A stretch of DNA of 64,000 nt from Acheta domesticus (taxonomy: Eukaryota; Arthropoda; Insecta; Orthoptera; Gryllidae). The stretch's first letter is position 1. Every line of letters starts with the position of its first letter. The notes under the pieces are model-generated. The model was not told the DNA's origin. It saw nothing but the letters and a program-made list of their open reading frames with translations, and did not search any database. Both the position numbers and the translations under genes were made by a program. Positions 34,527 through 45,453 of this stretch are shown one piece after another. The stretch is taken from contig JAHLJT010009436.1 in NCBI GenBank assembly GCA_031308135.1, positions 124,795,366 through 124,859,365 on the forward strand. Direction: 5' to 3'.

Positions 34527-35751
34527 TTATTGGATGTTACATAGAAGATGAAATTAGTATGGGAATAAAACAAGTTGTAATTTGTGGAACGTTTACTATC
34601 ATTCAAAAATAAAATAAATGGCGCATCCAAAAGAAGATATTCCGAAAATCGAAGAGACGATGAAAAATGAATGACGAAAAATCCTCCAAATAACCCACCA
34701 AATATTTCATTCAATAGAATTAACTATAGAATGTTGTTCCTGAAGGTCCCTGATTAATTTTACAAATAAAATGTATGAAATGACAAACGGGCCCAAAAGA
34801 ATTTTATTAGAGTACCATACAATTAGATTCCATACATTTTATTTGTAAAATGTCGGTAAAGAGACTTTGAAAATGGGGCAACGAGGATGAATTCGTTCTC
34901 AATCCCCCTTCCTCATCACCGTCATAACCTATCCTCTCCCCTGCACTTGCACTCTTTCCCGCCCTCGCCCACCACATGTCCACGCTCACGCCTTAATCCC
35001 AAACCTAATCCCAATTCCAACCCCAAGGGCGAGCCCAAGCTCAAGCCTATACCCAAACACGAAACCTAACCAAAATCCAAACCTAAACCCAAACCCCACA
35101 AACAAAATCAAAACGAAATCTAAACCAAACGCAATCCTTAACTCGAACTCCCTTCCTCCCCTCCCTTCCTACTGACTCCACATCGCATCGGACCCACTGA
35201 ATGAACACTGCAATGAATTCCGTTCCCGCCTTGCTCTCCGCTCTCGCCTTTACCCTAGTCTTTACCCCAGTCTTCGCTCTCGCTGTCGTCCTGCTTCTTC
35301 ACGTCTCCCTTGCATAACATCCTCCAGGGTTGCCCTCGCCCTATACGTCGTCGCCACTCCGTCATCCTCGTTGCCCCATTTTCAAAGTCTTTTTGCCAAC
35401 ATATTACAAGTAAAATGTATGTAATCATTCTTTTGGGCCCGGTTGTCATTTCATACATTTTATTTGTAAAATTAATGAGTGACCTTCAGGAACAACATTC
35501 TATATTTAATTTTATTTGAATGAAATATTTGGTGGATTATTTGAAGGATTTTTCGTCATTCATTTTTTCATCGTCGTTTCTGTGTCTCTTCGACTTTTGG
35601 AATATCGTTTTATGGATGCGCCATTTATTTTATTTTTGAATGATAGTAAACGTTCCACATATTACAATTCGTTCCATTACCATAGTAATTTAATCTTTTA
35701 TCTAACATCCAATAATATTATAGTACTTACTGTACTTAAAGTGAAAGTAAC
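34492..35751. mobile_element. Fold-back element with long inverted repeats
   Basis: The left arm, about 34492-34890, matches the reverse complement of the right arm, about 35362-35751, throughout, with substitutions and small indels. Shared words include GTGGAACGTTTACTATCATT, TGGCGCATCCA, GAATGTTGTTCCTGAAGGTC and GAAAATGGGGCAACGAGGAT. The spacer (34891-35361) is C/A-rich. Frames of about 75 codons are open in both arms (34493-34714 minus, 35516-35755 plus) and encode similar hydrophobic peptides, as expected for inverted copies; no known domain is seen. No transposase is present. The class (fold-back, Mutator-like or other) is not determined. Confidence 0.85.
34985..35110. repeat. CCYAAN-rich degenerate simple sequence
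   Basis: Spacer of the fold-back element. It reads CCCAAACCTAATCCCAATTC and continues with CCTAACC, CCTAAACCC and CCCAAACCCC. The words recall the insect telomere unit CCTAA but are irregular. Confidence 0.55.
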
Positions 35752-35759
35752 ATAATACT

Positions 35760-35935
35760 GAAAAATATTTTAATCGAATAATATCTGTTCACTGGTTTTT
35801 GCCTAATTACGTGATACTAATGTAGCCCTTCTATTAATTCTTTAATAAAACTATATATTTTTAAATATTACTCGATTGTATTCTTAGATTAATTTCGGAT
35901 TCATCGTTTACATAATTTCCGCCAATGCGTTTTTG
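35760..35935. other. AT-rich spacer
   Basis: No feature recognised. Confidence 0.3.
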
Positions 35936-35939
35936 CTTC

Positions 35940-36160
35940 CGTCATTGTCGTCCGGAGTGCCGCCCGCACAGCCAAGTTCCCCGGCCGGGCGCTCCCGCTC
36001 GTGACGTCACCGCCGTGCGCGGGTCCCGCCCTCTCCTTGCGCAGCGCCGTCGCCCCGCTGCTCCACATCGCCCATGAATGGCGGGCGCGTGTGCACGCTG
36101 CACATCCGCGTCGCGTCGCGTCGCGGCGCGGCGCGGCGCTCCAAGGAGTGCCTCTGGAAA
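35940..36160. other. CpG-dense islet 9, with a CRE palindrome
   Basis: Contains the perfect CRE palindrome GTGACGTCAC (36001-36010) and a short (GTCGC)n/(GGCGC)n array at 36108-36139. No convincing coding frame. Confidence 0.6.
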
Positions 36161-36296
36161 GCAGGTGTGAAGAACCACCGTTGCCTTGGAACGGTTAACA
36201 ATGCGCGACTTAATATAAAAGTAGATGTTTTTTTTTCAAAATTATATTTTCATAATTTTTATTTCATAATAATAATTTTCATAATAAATCTTTCAG

Positions 36297-36460
36297 AATT
36301 TGGACAAACAATACAAAAAAAATCTGAAAAATAATAAACAATAATGAGGAACGTGTTGGGCTTCCCTTAACTCTACTTATATTATAGAATGAATGTATTA
36401 TATGAATGTTATCTCTTGTTCCATTGATGATCGGATTGTAATGCCTGTTAGTTATTTACT
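36297..36460 (+). repeat. Direct duplication, copy 1
   Basis: About 164 bp, matching 36614-36772 with few changes. Both contain AATTTGGACAAACAATAC, AATGAGGAACGTGTTGGGCT and TTGATGATCGGATTGTAATG. Confidence 0.9.
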
Positions 36461-36613
36461 TTTGTAAGTTTTGTGGTTTGAGTTGATTTAAATGAAAACA
36501 ATCCCTGTAAAGCAATTATGCTGGCCTGTGGAAAATAATTTAAATAAATTATATTGTTCATTGGCTAAGGAGAGAGCAAGAGCACTAATAATCCACTTCC
36601 TAAATAAAGAATA

Positions 36614-36772
36614 AATTTGGACAAACAATACAAAAAAATCTGAAAAATAATAAACAATAATGAGGAACGTGTTGGGCTTACCTTAATTCTACTTATTTTA
36701 AAGAATGAATTATATAAATGTTATCTCTTGTTCCATTGATGATCGGATTGTAATGCCTGTTAATTATTTACT
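36614..36772 (+). repeat. Direct duplication, copy 2
   Basis: Offset 317 bp from copy 1, same orientation. A local tandem duplication or two copies of one repeat; the sequence between is unrelated AT-rich DNA. Confidence 0.9.
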
Positions 36773-37230
36773 TAAAATGTAAAATATTTTCAATCACTTG
36801 GAGCGTCTTCTAAGTATGAATGAAATTTTGCTTTGTTATTTTATTTAAAAAAATGTTTTCATCTTATTGACCTCACAATGTGTGTGTCTGTGTGGATGGA
36901 GTATCTGAGTATTAGAACTTAAATTGCAAAGTAGTCTGAATTTTTTATTGGTGCGAATTGAAATACATACCTTTGGGGTATCAAAAGAATACTAATCCGC
37001 TTCTGAAAATTTGCTTTTCATGATTTGTGGCCTGAATTTTGTCGGTATCCTCAACTTTACATAAACTCTTCAAAAACTGGAATTGAAAAGAATGCGCAGA
37101 AGGTCGAATTGCTGAAGGGATCATAGAATGTGCAGTTTATTTGCCTGCAACGAGTGGAATGAGAACGTTCAAATTCCATGAGAACTAAGGAAGGAGAACA
37201 AAATCACATTCAGATTTGAAATCAGAAATA
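36773..37230. other. AT-rich unannotated sequence
   Basis: No recognisable feature. Confidence 0.35.
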
Positions 37231-37234
37231 TTAA

Positions 37235-37857
37235 CCCTAGATTACAAAGGCGTCTGTCTGTCAGACGACGCAACTAGTGCCGAAATCTTCCCCCACTCCC
37301 TTCCCTCCACTCTCTGTTTCTGAAACTCTAGGTACCTTCATTGTGTAACAAGTCAGTAAAATACACGTAACCTTGTGCGCATGCCTATTTCCGGTGTACT
37401 CTAACATGCGTCGTCCAGTCGACTACGCCTTTGTAATTTCATCAGTTTTTTTCGGGGCTATATTGCCTAATGTAGTGAATAATGAATATGAAAATAATAA
37501 TGAATTTCTTGTCTTGTAGCGTTTAAGTGTTGTTATGAACATTTAGCAATCATAATTGGACGTCAGCGATCATAACAAGGGTTAACACAACGAGGTACTA
37601 CTGCCCACGTTTCTCAAAGGCCATGTGTGGACAGCATCAAGCAAGTGTGTACTGTGAGAGTCAAGTTATTTATGTGAATAAAAACCTTGAAAATGTATTT
37701 TGTAACTCCATATCATACATTAAATCCATTAAATCACAATCCATTAAATTGAGAGTTTCACTGTAAAAATGAAGTTTTCTTTATTTTTATCCAAAGTAGT
37801 CTGTGAGACTACGTCTTTGTAATAACGCTTGGTGCAGGTCGTCTTTGTAATCAAGGG
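37235..37857. mobile_element. piggyBac-type MITE, 623 bp
   Basis: TTAA flanks both ends (37231-37234 and 37858-37861), as for piggyBac insertions. The ends are inverted: CCCTAGATTACAAAGGCGTC against CCCTTGATTACAAAGACGAC (17 of 20). The motif ACGYCTTTGTAAT recurs inside at 37425-37437 and 37810-37822, which suggests subterminal transposase-binding repeats. An internal CAAGGGTTAAC (37575-37585) repeats the right end and may mark an internal duplication. No transposase is encoded. Confidence 0.88.
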
Positions 37858-38089
37858 TTAAGGAACTTAATATATTAAGAAAGCAAACTTTCCTGTATTT
37901 GAGGGGGGAAATTAATTGGGTCATTTTTGAGAAAATTTTGAAAACGTCGTTGGAGTTTCATGTAAAGTATCCGCAAAAATCAAAATATCCGTTTCAAATT
38001 TAAGAAACCGCTATACCATCCAAATTGATGGGGAAATATCAATTTTTGTGAAAAATCTTCTTACGCTTTAGCCTGTAGCGTTTTTCATG

Positions 38090-38240
38090 CATGGACGGCC
38101 AGACAGACGGACGGATGGATGGACAGATTTACAATCGTATAGACGGACGAACAGTCCGACAGACGTACAGGCAGTTGGACTGACAGAGGTCGGATAGACG
38201 GACATTCAAAGAGGAAGACGGAAAGGCGGACCGACGAACG
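38090..38240. repeat. (GGAC)n-type degenerate microsatellite
   Basis: GGACGGATGGATGGACAG and similar units with CAGACAGACGG interruptions; complement of the type at 23695-23800. Confidence 0.8.
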
Positions 38241-38299
38241 CTTTACCGTAAACCAATTTTTCGGTATCAAGGACTTAGAATACGAAATGTACTAAGTAT

Positions 38300-39940
38300 T
38301 AGAGCAAGAATTATTATTTTTTTCGATATCTGAGTCCCATAATATGATTTTTCCGTCAAAAGTAGCCGTTTTACGCTGTGTACAAGTAACAATACTTTGT
38401 CTACTACGTCGGAAGTGTGGTGAAAGTGAAATCCTTGATTTTGACATTGTCTTTGTTGAATTGTACCAAGAAATTTCAGATCTTGATGTCTGTATTATCT
38501 CATTGCGTCTAGTGCTGTACGCGGCCAATGTAAGCAAATTATAGTGTAGAGTAATGACAGGGTTTACTAAATTGAATCTCTGCGATCCCTCAATTGAAGA
38601 GGCCGTTTTTCATTGATGGATAGAGCGTAAATACAATTTGAAATTCTGTGTCGATCTTTGCAATGCTGATTACCTTCAGAATTTTAATGGAAATGCAATT
38701 GATTGCGTTCAATTAATTGTCTTTATCTACGAATTTAGAGGACAAACGTATCGTAAGGAGAAATTACTTGAGAAATAACCATCGTGTGCGGACTCATACA
38801 ATTTGCAGATGAATGAAAAATTATCGTTTTCATTAGAATGTTTCATCATGTGCTCAGTTCAAGGCGTTTCGTAGAAAAATGTATGAGCTATTGTGACTAC
38901 ATAAATCACCTTGAGAACAATCGTCGTTTATTGGATATAGTAGTAGATGGTGCTGAAAATGAAATAAATTCCAAGTTTCTTGTTATCATTTTCGATATTA
39001 TTTTTACCTCATGTTTCAAAGCATTGATGACATTGTTAGGGAAATTCACAAATACCATAAGTTATATTTTCGTTTTCCATCTCTGATAATATTTTACGAA
39101 AATATTATTGATTTTGTAAATTACAACCGATGGACGGAAAATATACTGAAATAATGGGGAAAAAATAACAATTTATGAATTAAATAAAACCAAGAGAGGA
39201 GATACATATAGAAAGAAGGTGCCAAAGGAGAAACAAACTTTCGTTGTTTTAACAGATGGAAGACGAGAGACAAAGAAAGACATCATTAATGGTATAATAA
39301 TAGACACCTTAAAAATTATGAAACTTATGGATAAAGTTATAAAATACTGAAATGAATTGGTTTTCTTTCATGGATTGAGAACTCTGTATTGAAATCTTCG
39401 GAGACCTCGTCAGCCCAGGCACCCTAGAGAGAGCGCTCACCTTGTACCCATCGAGAGGCCAAGGTCGTATTTCTGAAGGACTCTTACGCGAGTAATCGTA
39501 ATAGAATTTCAGTTTAACCTCGGGATTTTTTGTTGGAACAAAATACCGAACTCTGTAGAATGGAAATTGGCAGTGAAACTGGAATGAAATTCAAGTTCTT
39601 GCATTGTATACTCAAAATATTTGCATTTCACTCTTCTGGAAACCAGTAGAAATTATCATTCCAAAAATGTCACTAATTTTCCACCGATCGAGCGTTAGTC
39701 ACACACTCAGAAGAGGAGAAAACTTCGTATGTCGTTCTCGGGATGCAATAGTGGCATAAGTCAAAAATCAGCTTTGCGATAAATGAGTGTGAAGTTTTCA
39801 AATGCGTCATTCTTGCATTTACATTTCTGCCATCTGTTTGTGAATTACTGTACTGTAAGAAATGCTGCTATTGCTGCTGGAAGATAGACAAATCTGCAAT
39901 TCTGAAGAGTTCATTAGCACAAAATTCGTATTTTTTGGGT
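38300..39940. other. AT-rich unannotated sequence
   Basis: Short open frames (for example 38838-39086) have no recognisable motif. Confidence 0.4.
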
Positions 39941-39945
39941 TACGC

Positions 39946-39995
39946 CACCATTGCAGCGCACCATTGCAGCGCAACATTGCATGCCACCATTGCGA
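39946..39995. repeat. Short tandem repeat CACCATTGCAGCG
   Basis: Four imperfect units: CCACCATTGCAGCG, CACCATTGCAGCG, CAACATTGCATG and CCACCATTGCGA. Confidence 0.8.
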
Positions 39996-41360
39996 TATGC
40001 TGAAATGTAAGATAAAGGAAATTCTGAGATGATTAAATGATTTAGACAAGAATGCATATTCATTGTTAGAATCCCACTGCCTTTTACAAACATCTTATTT
40101 CGATTTCATACATCCAACAAAACAATATTAGATGCTTGATGATATAGGGAAATGGAAAAGGCAAAGGTGAAAGGCACAGTTGTATTCAAAATACGGTATA
40201 ACTGCGGCAATTCTCATAAGCCACGCATCCCATAGGAATCATCATCATCCCATCCACAATGGTTAATCAGATCGCCCTAACATCCTTTATACAGTGAGAG
40301 GCAAATGGAAACTGTGATTATAACCTACACAGGGAAATGGAGGACATGTATAACTCCGGTAAATGTAAGGCTCTTCCCTCGCTTAATCTCAGATACGTCG
40401 GTTTCATTAGAAATATGTAAAGATGCCCTTGAGTGAACTTACCATACAGGTATTACCAGCGGAGAGACGTTTGGCTGAAGGGTTTTTCAGTTTGTCTTGT
40501 CTGGGGACCCTTAACAAGCCAACGACAGCTAAAACATAAATGTAACTTCATTATTTGTGCACGTCTTCTGAATTTCAGTGGGAAATATAGTTATTCAAAT
40601 TATCGTTTTTCATATTATCGCGGCAAAAAGTATTATTCTTTCATGAAGAACATGAGGGTTCAGGGCAGAAATTTATAGCTAATTTACCTTTGAAAATATA
40701 TTTTATTATATAGGAGCGAATACTTTGTCAACAAAACTCGAAAAAAAACTCTCTTTTCTGTATTCAAAATTCGACTAGAATATGGTTTAGGATAGAGACC
40801 ACAGAATTATGAAAACGTGCACAGAATTCACTTCTCCCCATAGCTCGTCATACGCAGTTTTTAACTGTTTTTGACGTAAATAAATAAAAAATAAAAAAAA
40901 TAAACGGTCAATCAACTGGAGAAGAGCTATTGACCAAATTACGCAGGAGATGCAACGAAAAAACAATATTTTTACATTATTACCTAGGTCGAATTAGTCA
41001 ATTTTGCTCAACTACAGAAGTTCCAGTTATAAATGATATTTCACTAATAACAACATGAACCATTGTATTTTTTGTGAGAACAAAGGGCATTTCTCATAAC
41101 AAATCACAAGTTCAACCCGATCAATTCAACAACAGAGAAAAAAATTAACATACCCCGAGGTTGAGCAAGAGACCAAACACAACTCGTTCAACTAAATCGA
41201 GCTTCCCGCCCTAAGAAAACTCTTTTTGATATATTTTGAAACATATCCTCAGAAACTATACAGCGAACCTTAACTGATCATATGGAAACCTCGGTTTTCT
41301 CCTGACTTTGGCGCTTGTCCCATTGTTCAACTTTCGTCGCGAGATGCAGTCTGCACCGCA
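39996..41360. other. AT-rich unannotated sequence
   Basis: Nothing recognised. Confidence 0.4.
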
Positions 41361-41364
41361 GTGA

Positions 41365-41640
41365 AACCCGAGTCCACCCCGGGCTCTCTCGTGCGGCGCA
41401 CGCACTGTGGAGAGGCGGTGGGTGGGTGGGGGGCGCTCGCCTGGCCCCTCCCCCCGCGAGGTCAAGGCCGAGCGAGCGGCACGATTGCGGCCGGTAGCAA
41501 GGTCAGCGGCGCGCCAAATTTTGGCCGTGAAACAAGTGGGCCATGGGTTCTTCGCCCCAGCGGGGGACGGCGCCGTCTGCACGCGCTACGCTGCTCAATT
41601 CTCCTGCGCGCTGAGCGAGCGCGCCATGGAGATGTATTGA
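41365..41640. other. CpG-dense islet 10
   Basis: GC-rich block with GGCGGTGGGTGGGTGGGGGG and GCTGAGCGAGCGCGCC. Open on both strands but without motifs. Confidence 0.5.
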
Positions 41641-41689
41641 TTCCGTCCGCGTCAACTACGAAGGTTATTAGAAGCACAGCAATGGCATA

Positions 41690-42090
41690 ATATCCTTGGA
41701 GGTAAAGGTGTTCTTCCCTCACTGGAATGTGAGATGTGACGCTGACCAATTCTTCGATTTAAACATAGAATCCATTGACGTTTAATCAGCTGTTACGGTG
41801 TTTGCCATTCGTGAGTTTAAACGTCACTACTGTAGCTGTGTTTAAGCTCCCGATTGGTTGACACCATAACAGCTTATTAAACGTCAAGGGACTCTATGTT
41901 TAAATTGCAGTACAGAAGCCGGCTAACGGATTTTCTCCTCCAGATATATCCTGCAGCGTGACACCTCCACTTGCCGGACATGATCTAAACTCCCGACATG
42001 TGGAGTAATGTTGTGCATGTAAGTGTACGTGTGTGTAAGGAGGGAGATAGAAGGAGAGAGGTGGCATGGATAAGGAAGGATGCAGTCCGA
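41690..42090 (-). mobile_element. SINE-A copy 7, split by a hairpin MITE
   Basis: On the minus strand, family blocks run TACACTTACATGCACAAC, CCACATGTCGGGAGTTTAG, GTTAGCCGGCTTCTG, then after the inserted hairpin TTGGTCAGCGTCACATCTCA, CATTCCAGTGAGGGAAGAAC and ACCTTTACCTCC. This equals the GGTCGGTG...GATCTCACC...GAAGATCACC order of intact copies. The 5' head is lost. Confidence 0.7.
41758..41905. mobile_element. Hairpin MITE of about 148 bp inserted in SINE-A
   Basis: Terminal inverted repeats of about 43 bp: TTTAAACATAGAATCCATTG and GTTTAATCAGCTGTTACGGT on the left, mirrored by ACACCATAACAGCTTATTAA and CTATGTTTAAA on the right. The outer TTTAAA may belong to the target, and the short sequences just outside also resemble each other, so the exact ends are uncertain. 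Confidence 0.75.
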
Positions 42091-43900
42091 TGCTGCGAAG
42101 GTACAGTCATTCCAACTCGTGAAATTGTTACTTGCGCCTTTTCCTGGAAGAGATGTTGGCGACCAACAACAGATTGTCCAGTGAACAATTGTGCGGAGTT
42201 TCGAACCGTTGTCTCCCGGGTGTTAGAGGTGGGAACCTCTCGAGCACAGGCCTTCCCCGAGCAACGTGGCTGCTTTCTCGTATAAGACTTCTGATTTTAT
42301 TTGCCGCCAAAATGTCTAATTTTTCCTTTAATACTAGTTGTCAGTTATCACCGTTTCCTCTCTCCCGACCGTAAAGAAGAATTATAAGGGATATGTTAAA
42401 ATTGATAATCCAATATGCAGCTGGAACTAAGAGAGTTTTTATGACATTAAGGTAGAATATAAACGTGGAAGAAAGAGACATAACATATTGCAGTAATTAT
42501 TTGAGAGATATGGCTTGGGTGATCTCCTAACGTATCGTTCTGTTTTTTTTGTTTCGTTTTTTGTTGAGTTTTTTGGTGAAAATTGTTTAAAAGACAGGAT
42601 ATAGAATCCATACACAAACAATGGAGATTCAGGCTGATGTATTGAGAAAAACATTCTAATTAAACCAGAATATTTTAATAAATGAGAGTCAGTGCATTTT
42701 TTACAGAAGCACAACATCCCCTCTGAGGTTAAGCTGTACTAAGCGCGCGGTGCACGACGAATACAGCCGTCATGTGGAGTTTTCGACGGAAACGAGGGGC
42801 CCATACTCCGAAGCGCCGCGGCCGCACACTTCTTAAACAGACACTGTATTAAAGCTTTGATTCTTACCTTTCCGGCAAAATGAATTTTTGAAGTGATTGA
42901 AACGACAGTTTATCAGTGACAAAACTGATAAAAAATATAAGATGTAATTACTCTTTCTCAATAATATAACCAAATATGAGAACTGATTCCTATTTGATTT
43001 CATTTATTTAATTTCGATATTATTTTTTGCTAATATGTAGCTATTTCACATATATATTACTTTACGTAATACTAAATAGATAAGCTGGCCAAAAGGCTGT
43101 AGCAGGATAGGGGAGATAAAAATGCCCCCAAGCTTAATTCAATTCAGTGTTGTTTTGAAAGTCATTTTCCCACTATCTAGAAACGACAGCCCGATTACTT
43201 TGTAACATATCAGAAAATATACGAATTTTCGGTTTTAGATTACTTTTAAATCAATACTCGGAGATAAAATTCTGAAAAAATTGTGAGACACAGTTGACAT
43301 CTATAAGTATCTTGGAGAGCTTTTTGAAAACAATTTAGCCAGAAATTCAATTTTTTTTAAATCATTAAATTATTATTCGGTATTTTTCTGTTTTATTTCT
43401 GGGATGACGACTCCAGAAACTTCCTACAAATCGGTATTAAGGTGTTCTTTACTTTTTCTTCAGATTTTTCTTCTCGGTGCATAATGTTGAAAAAATTAAT
43501 ATCTTATTTCAATTGTACGCACATAATTCATAATAAGTTAATAACTTTTCCGCGGAAAAATACTATTTAGGATGAAAATCATATAATTTACCATACAAAT
43601 ATATTGCGATTATTTTGGCACCAAATTCAAATTTTCAAAAATAAAAATTTTAAAAACAATCATTTTTATTCAACAATAATTCAATAAATTATTAAACAAT
43701 CATTTTTTGTCACTTGTTTTGATGTAAAACATTTAAAAATTATTAAATGATTTTAACTCAAATTCTAATTACAAATTACAACTCAACTTAAAATGATTTC
43801 CTTGAAAACCTTTGAATGCCTTTAAAATGATACTTCCTACTTCATGCAATAAGAAGCTGTCAAAATTAATTATGTCTCCCGCTTCCCTATCATAACTCAT
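42091..43900. other. AT-rich unannotated sequence
   Basis: No gene or recognised repeat. 42725-42835 is a small GC-rich patch. Confidence 0.4.
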
Positions 43901-44066
43901 ATCTGTCTTAACTGAAAGAATATTCGCACCGTTCCGTTTTGATCTACAAGTGTGTTCGGAGTGCAGTTTTCAACCCATTCAGTCTGAAAAACATGGGTGG
44001 CGTGTGACTCCGTCCACGTTACCCAGCAAGTGCGTATGACCAGTGTGAACAACCAGAACATCACTA

Positions 44067-45226
44067 ATGGATAAGCAGCATTCATCGCTCGCTGAGGCGA
44101 TCTCAGGGGCGCTGAACACAATTAACGGAGGCACTCATCAGTGGCTGCCCGAACCTCCCGACCCTCAGCAAATCTTTCATCAACAGCCACCTTCGCACCA
44201 CCAGCAGACCCCACATGTAAGCCGCCAACAATGGCGAGGACTTCCACAAGTATTTGTGCCCAACACAAGTAAGTTCGCTACGCATACGCAAATCCAGGCA
44301 CCGCAGCAAAACTACCAATCCTCCAATTACGTTAACTTTTTAAAAAGAAAGCGAGTGGAACAAGTAAGCCCCGATCATTACCAGAACTCAGTGTTTTCGC
44401 CTAATATATAAACCCCTTTAGCAAACCTCAACGATGCTGCAGAGAGCCAAGAATCCCCCAACCCACCGCCCCAGTTAGTACCCAAGCCTCCACCTATCTT
44501 TGTCCACAACGTAGATCCCGCTAATTTCAAACCCCTCCTAAATGAACTGAACAAAATCTGTACTAACAGCTTCTCTACGTCCAATCGCGGGCAAGTGATC
44601 AGAATAAATACTCTCGGTAGTTCAGACTTCAGAAACATAATTAACTTTTTAAAGGAACAGAAACGTGAATATCATACGTATAGAGACTCACAGAATAGGC
44701 GAAAAAGTGCTATAATAAGGGGTTGCATACCTCCTTTACCGACGAGGAAGTCAAGAATGCCCTCATTGAAAAAGAGATTACCCCAAGTAAAGTCACCCGC
44801 CTGTACAAAGCTGATAGATCCCCAATGCCGCTCTGTGCAATAGAAGTACTCAACAATGAGGACTTTGAGAAACTGTTCCAAATTAAAACTCTGCTACACT
44901 GCGTCGTAAAAGTGGAACTCAGGAAAAGAAATCAAACAATAGTGCAATGCAAGAACTGCCAGGAGTTTGGTCACACCAGAAATTACTGTAACAAATCTCA
45001 TGTGTTAAGTGCAGCAAAGACCACCTCTCTACCATGTGTACCCTGCCCCCCAATGGTGAACTTATTTGTGCGAACTGTAAAGGAAAGCATGGAGCAGCTG
45101 ACAGAAATTGTACTTTTTTCAGCCAAAGCAACTTGCCTTCGTCATGTCCCGACAACCCACATCTTCAAGAGAATGCCCCGCCCAGTCTTCCCAACCATCC
45201 AACCCCCACATAAATAATACACATCC
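44067..45226 (+). pseudogene. Jockey LINE ORF1 (gag-like, PRE_C2HC and zinc knuckles), broken
   Basis: Starts at ATG 44067. An in-frame TAA at 44409-44411 interrupts frame 3. A frameshift near 44725 leads to TDEEVKNALIEKEITPSKVT, typical of the PRE_C2HC region that precedes the knuckles. Knuckles follow: CKNCQEFGHTRNYC (C-X2-C-X4-H-X4-C), then after another shift near 45000 CVKCSKDHLSTMC and a third CANCKGKHGAADRNC. ORF1 proteins of this type bind the element RNA. Pro/Gln-rich N-terminal part. Confidence 0.85.
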
Positions 45227-45453
45227 ATACCCCCACCCTCACTTAAACACTACCGCATCAACTATCCCCTCTCCCCCTCCCCTCAACCTTAAAAATTTCC
45301 GTCCCCTTCCAACTCTTCACCAACCCTCCTGGAGCTATCCACAGCCCAATACCCAAAATCAATTTATAGTCAATGTTGTCAAACAGATACTTTCTTCCCT
45401 GATCCCCCTAATACAAAATATAATTATGTCCACCCTTACTCCCTTTCTGAGCA

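Noticed and set aside
34493..35755. Similar hydrophobic peptides encoded in both arms of the fold-back element as a duplicated gene
   Set aside because: The similarity is fully explained by the inverted repeat. The frames begin near the middle of the arms and carry no known domain.
23695..38240. The two GTCC/GGAC microsatellites as ends of one large inverted element
   Set aside because: The flanks do not match; such simple repeats arise independently.
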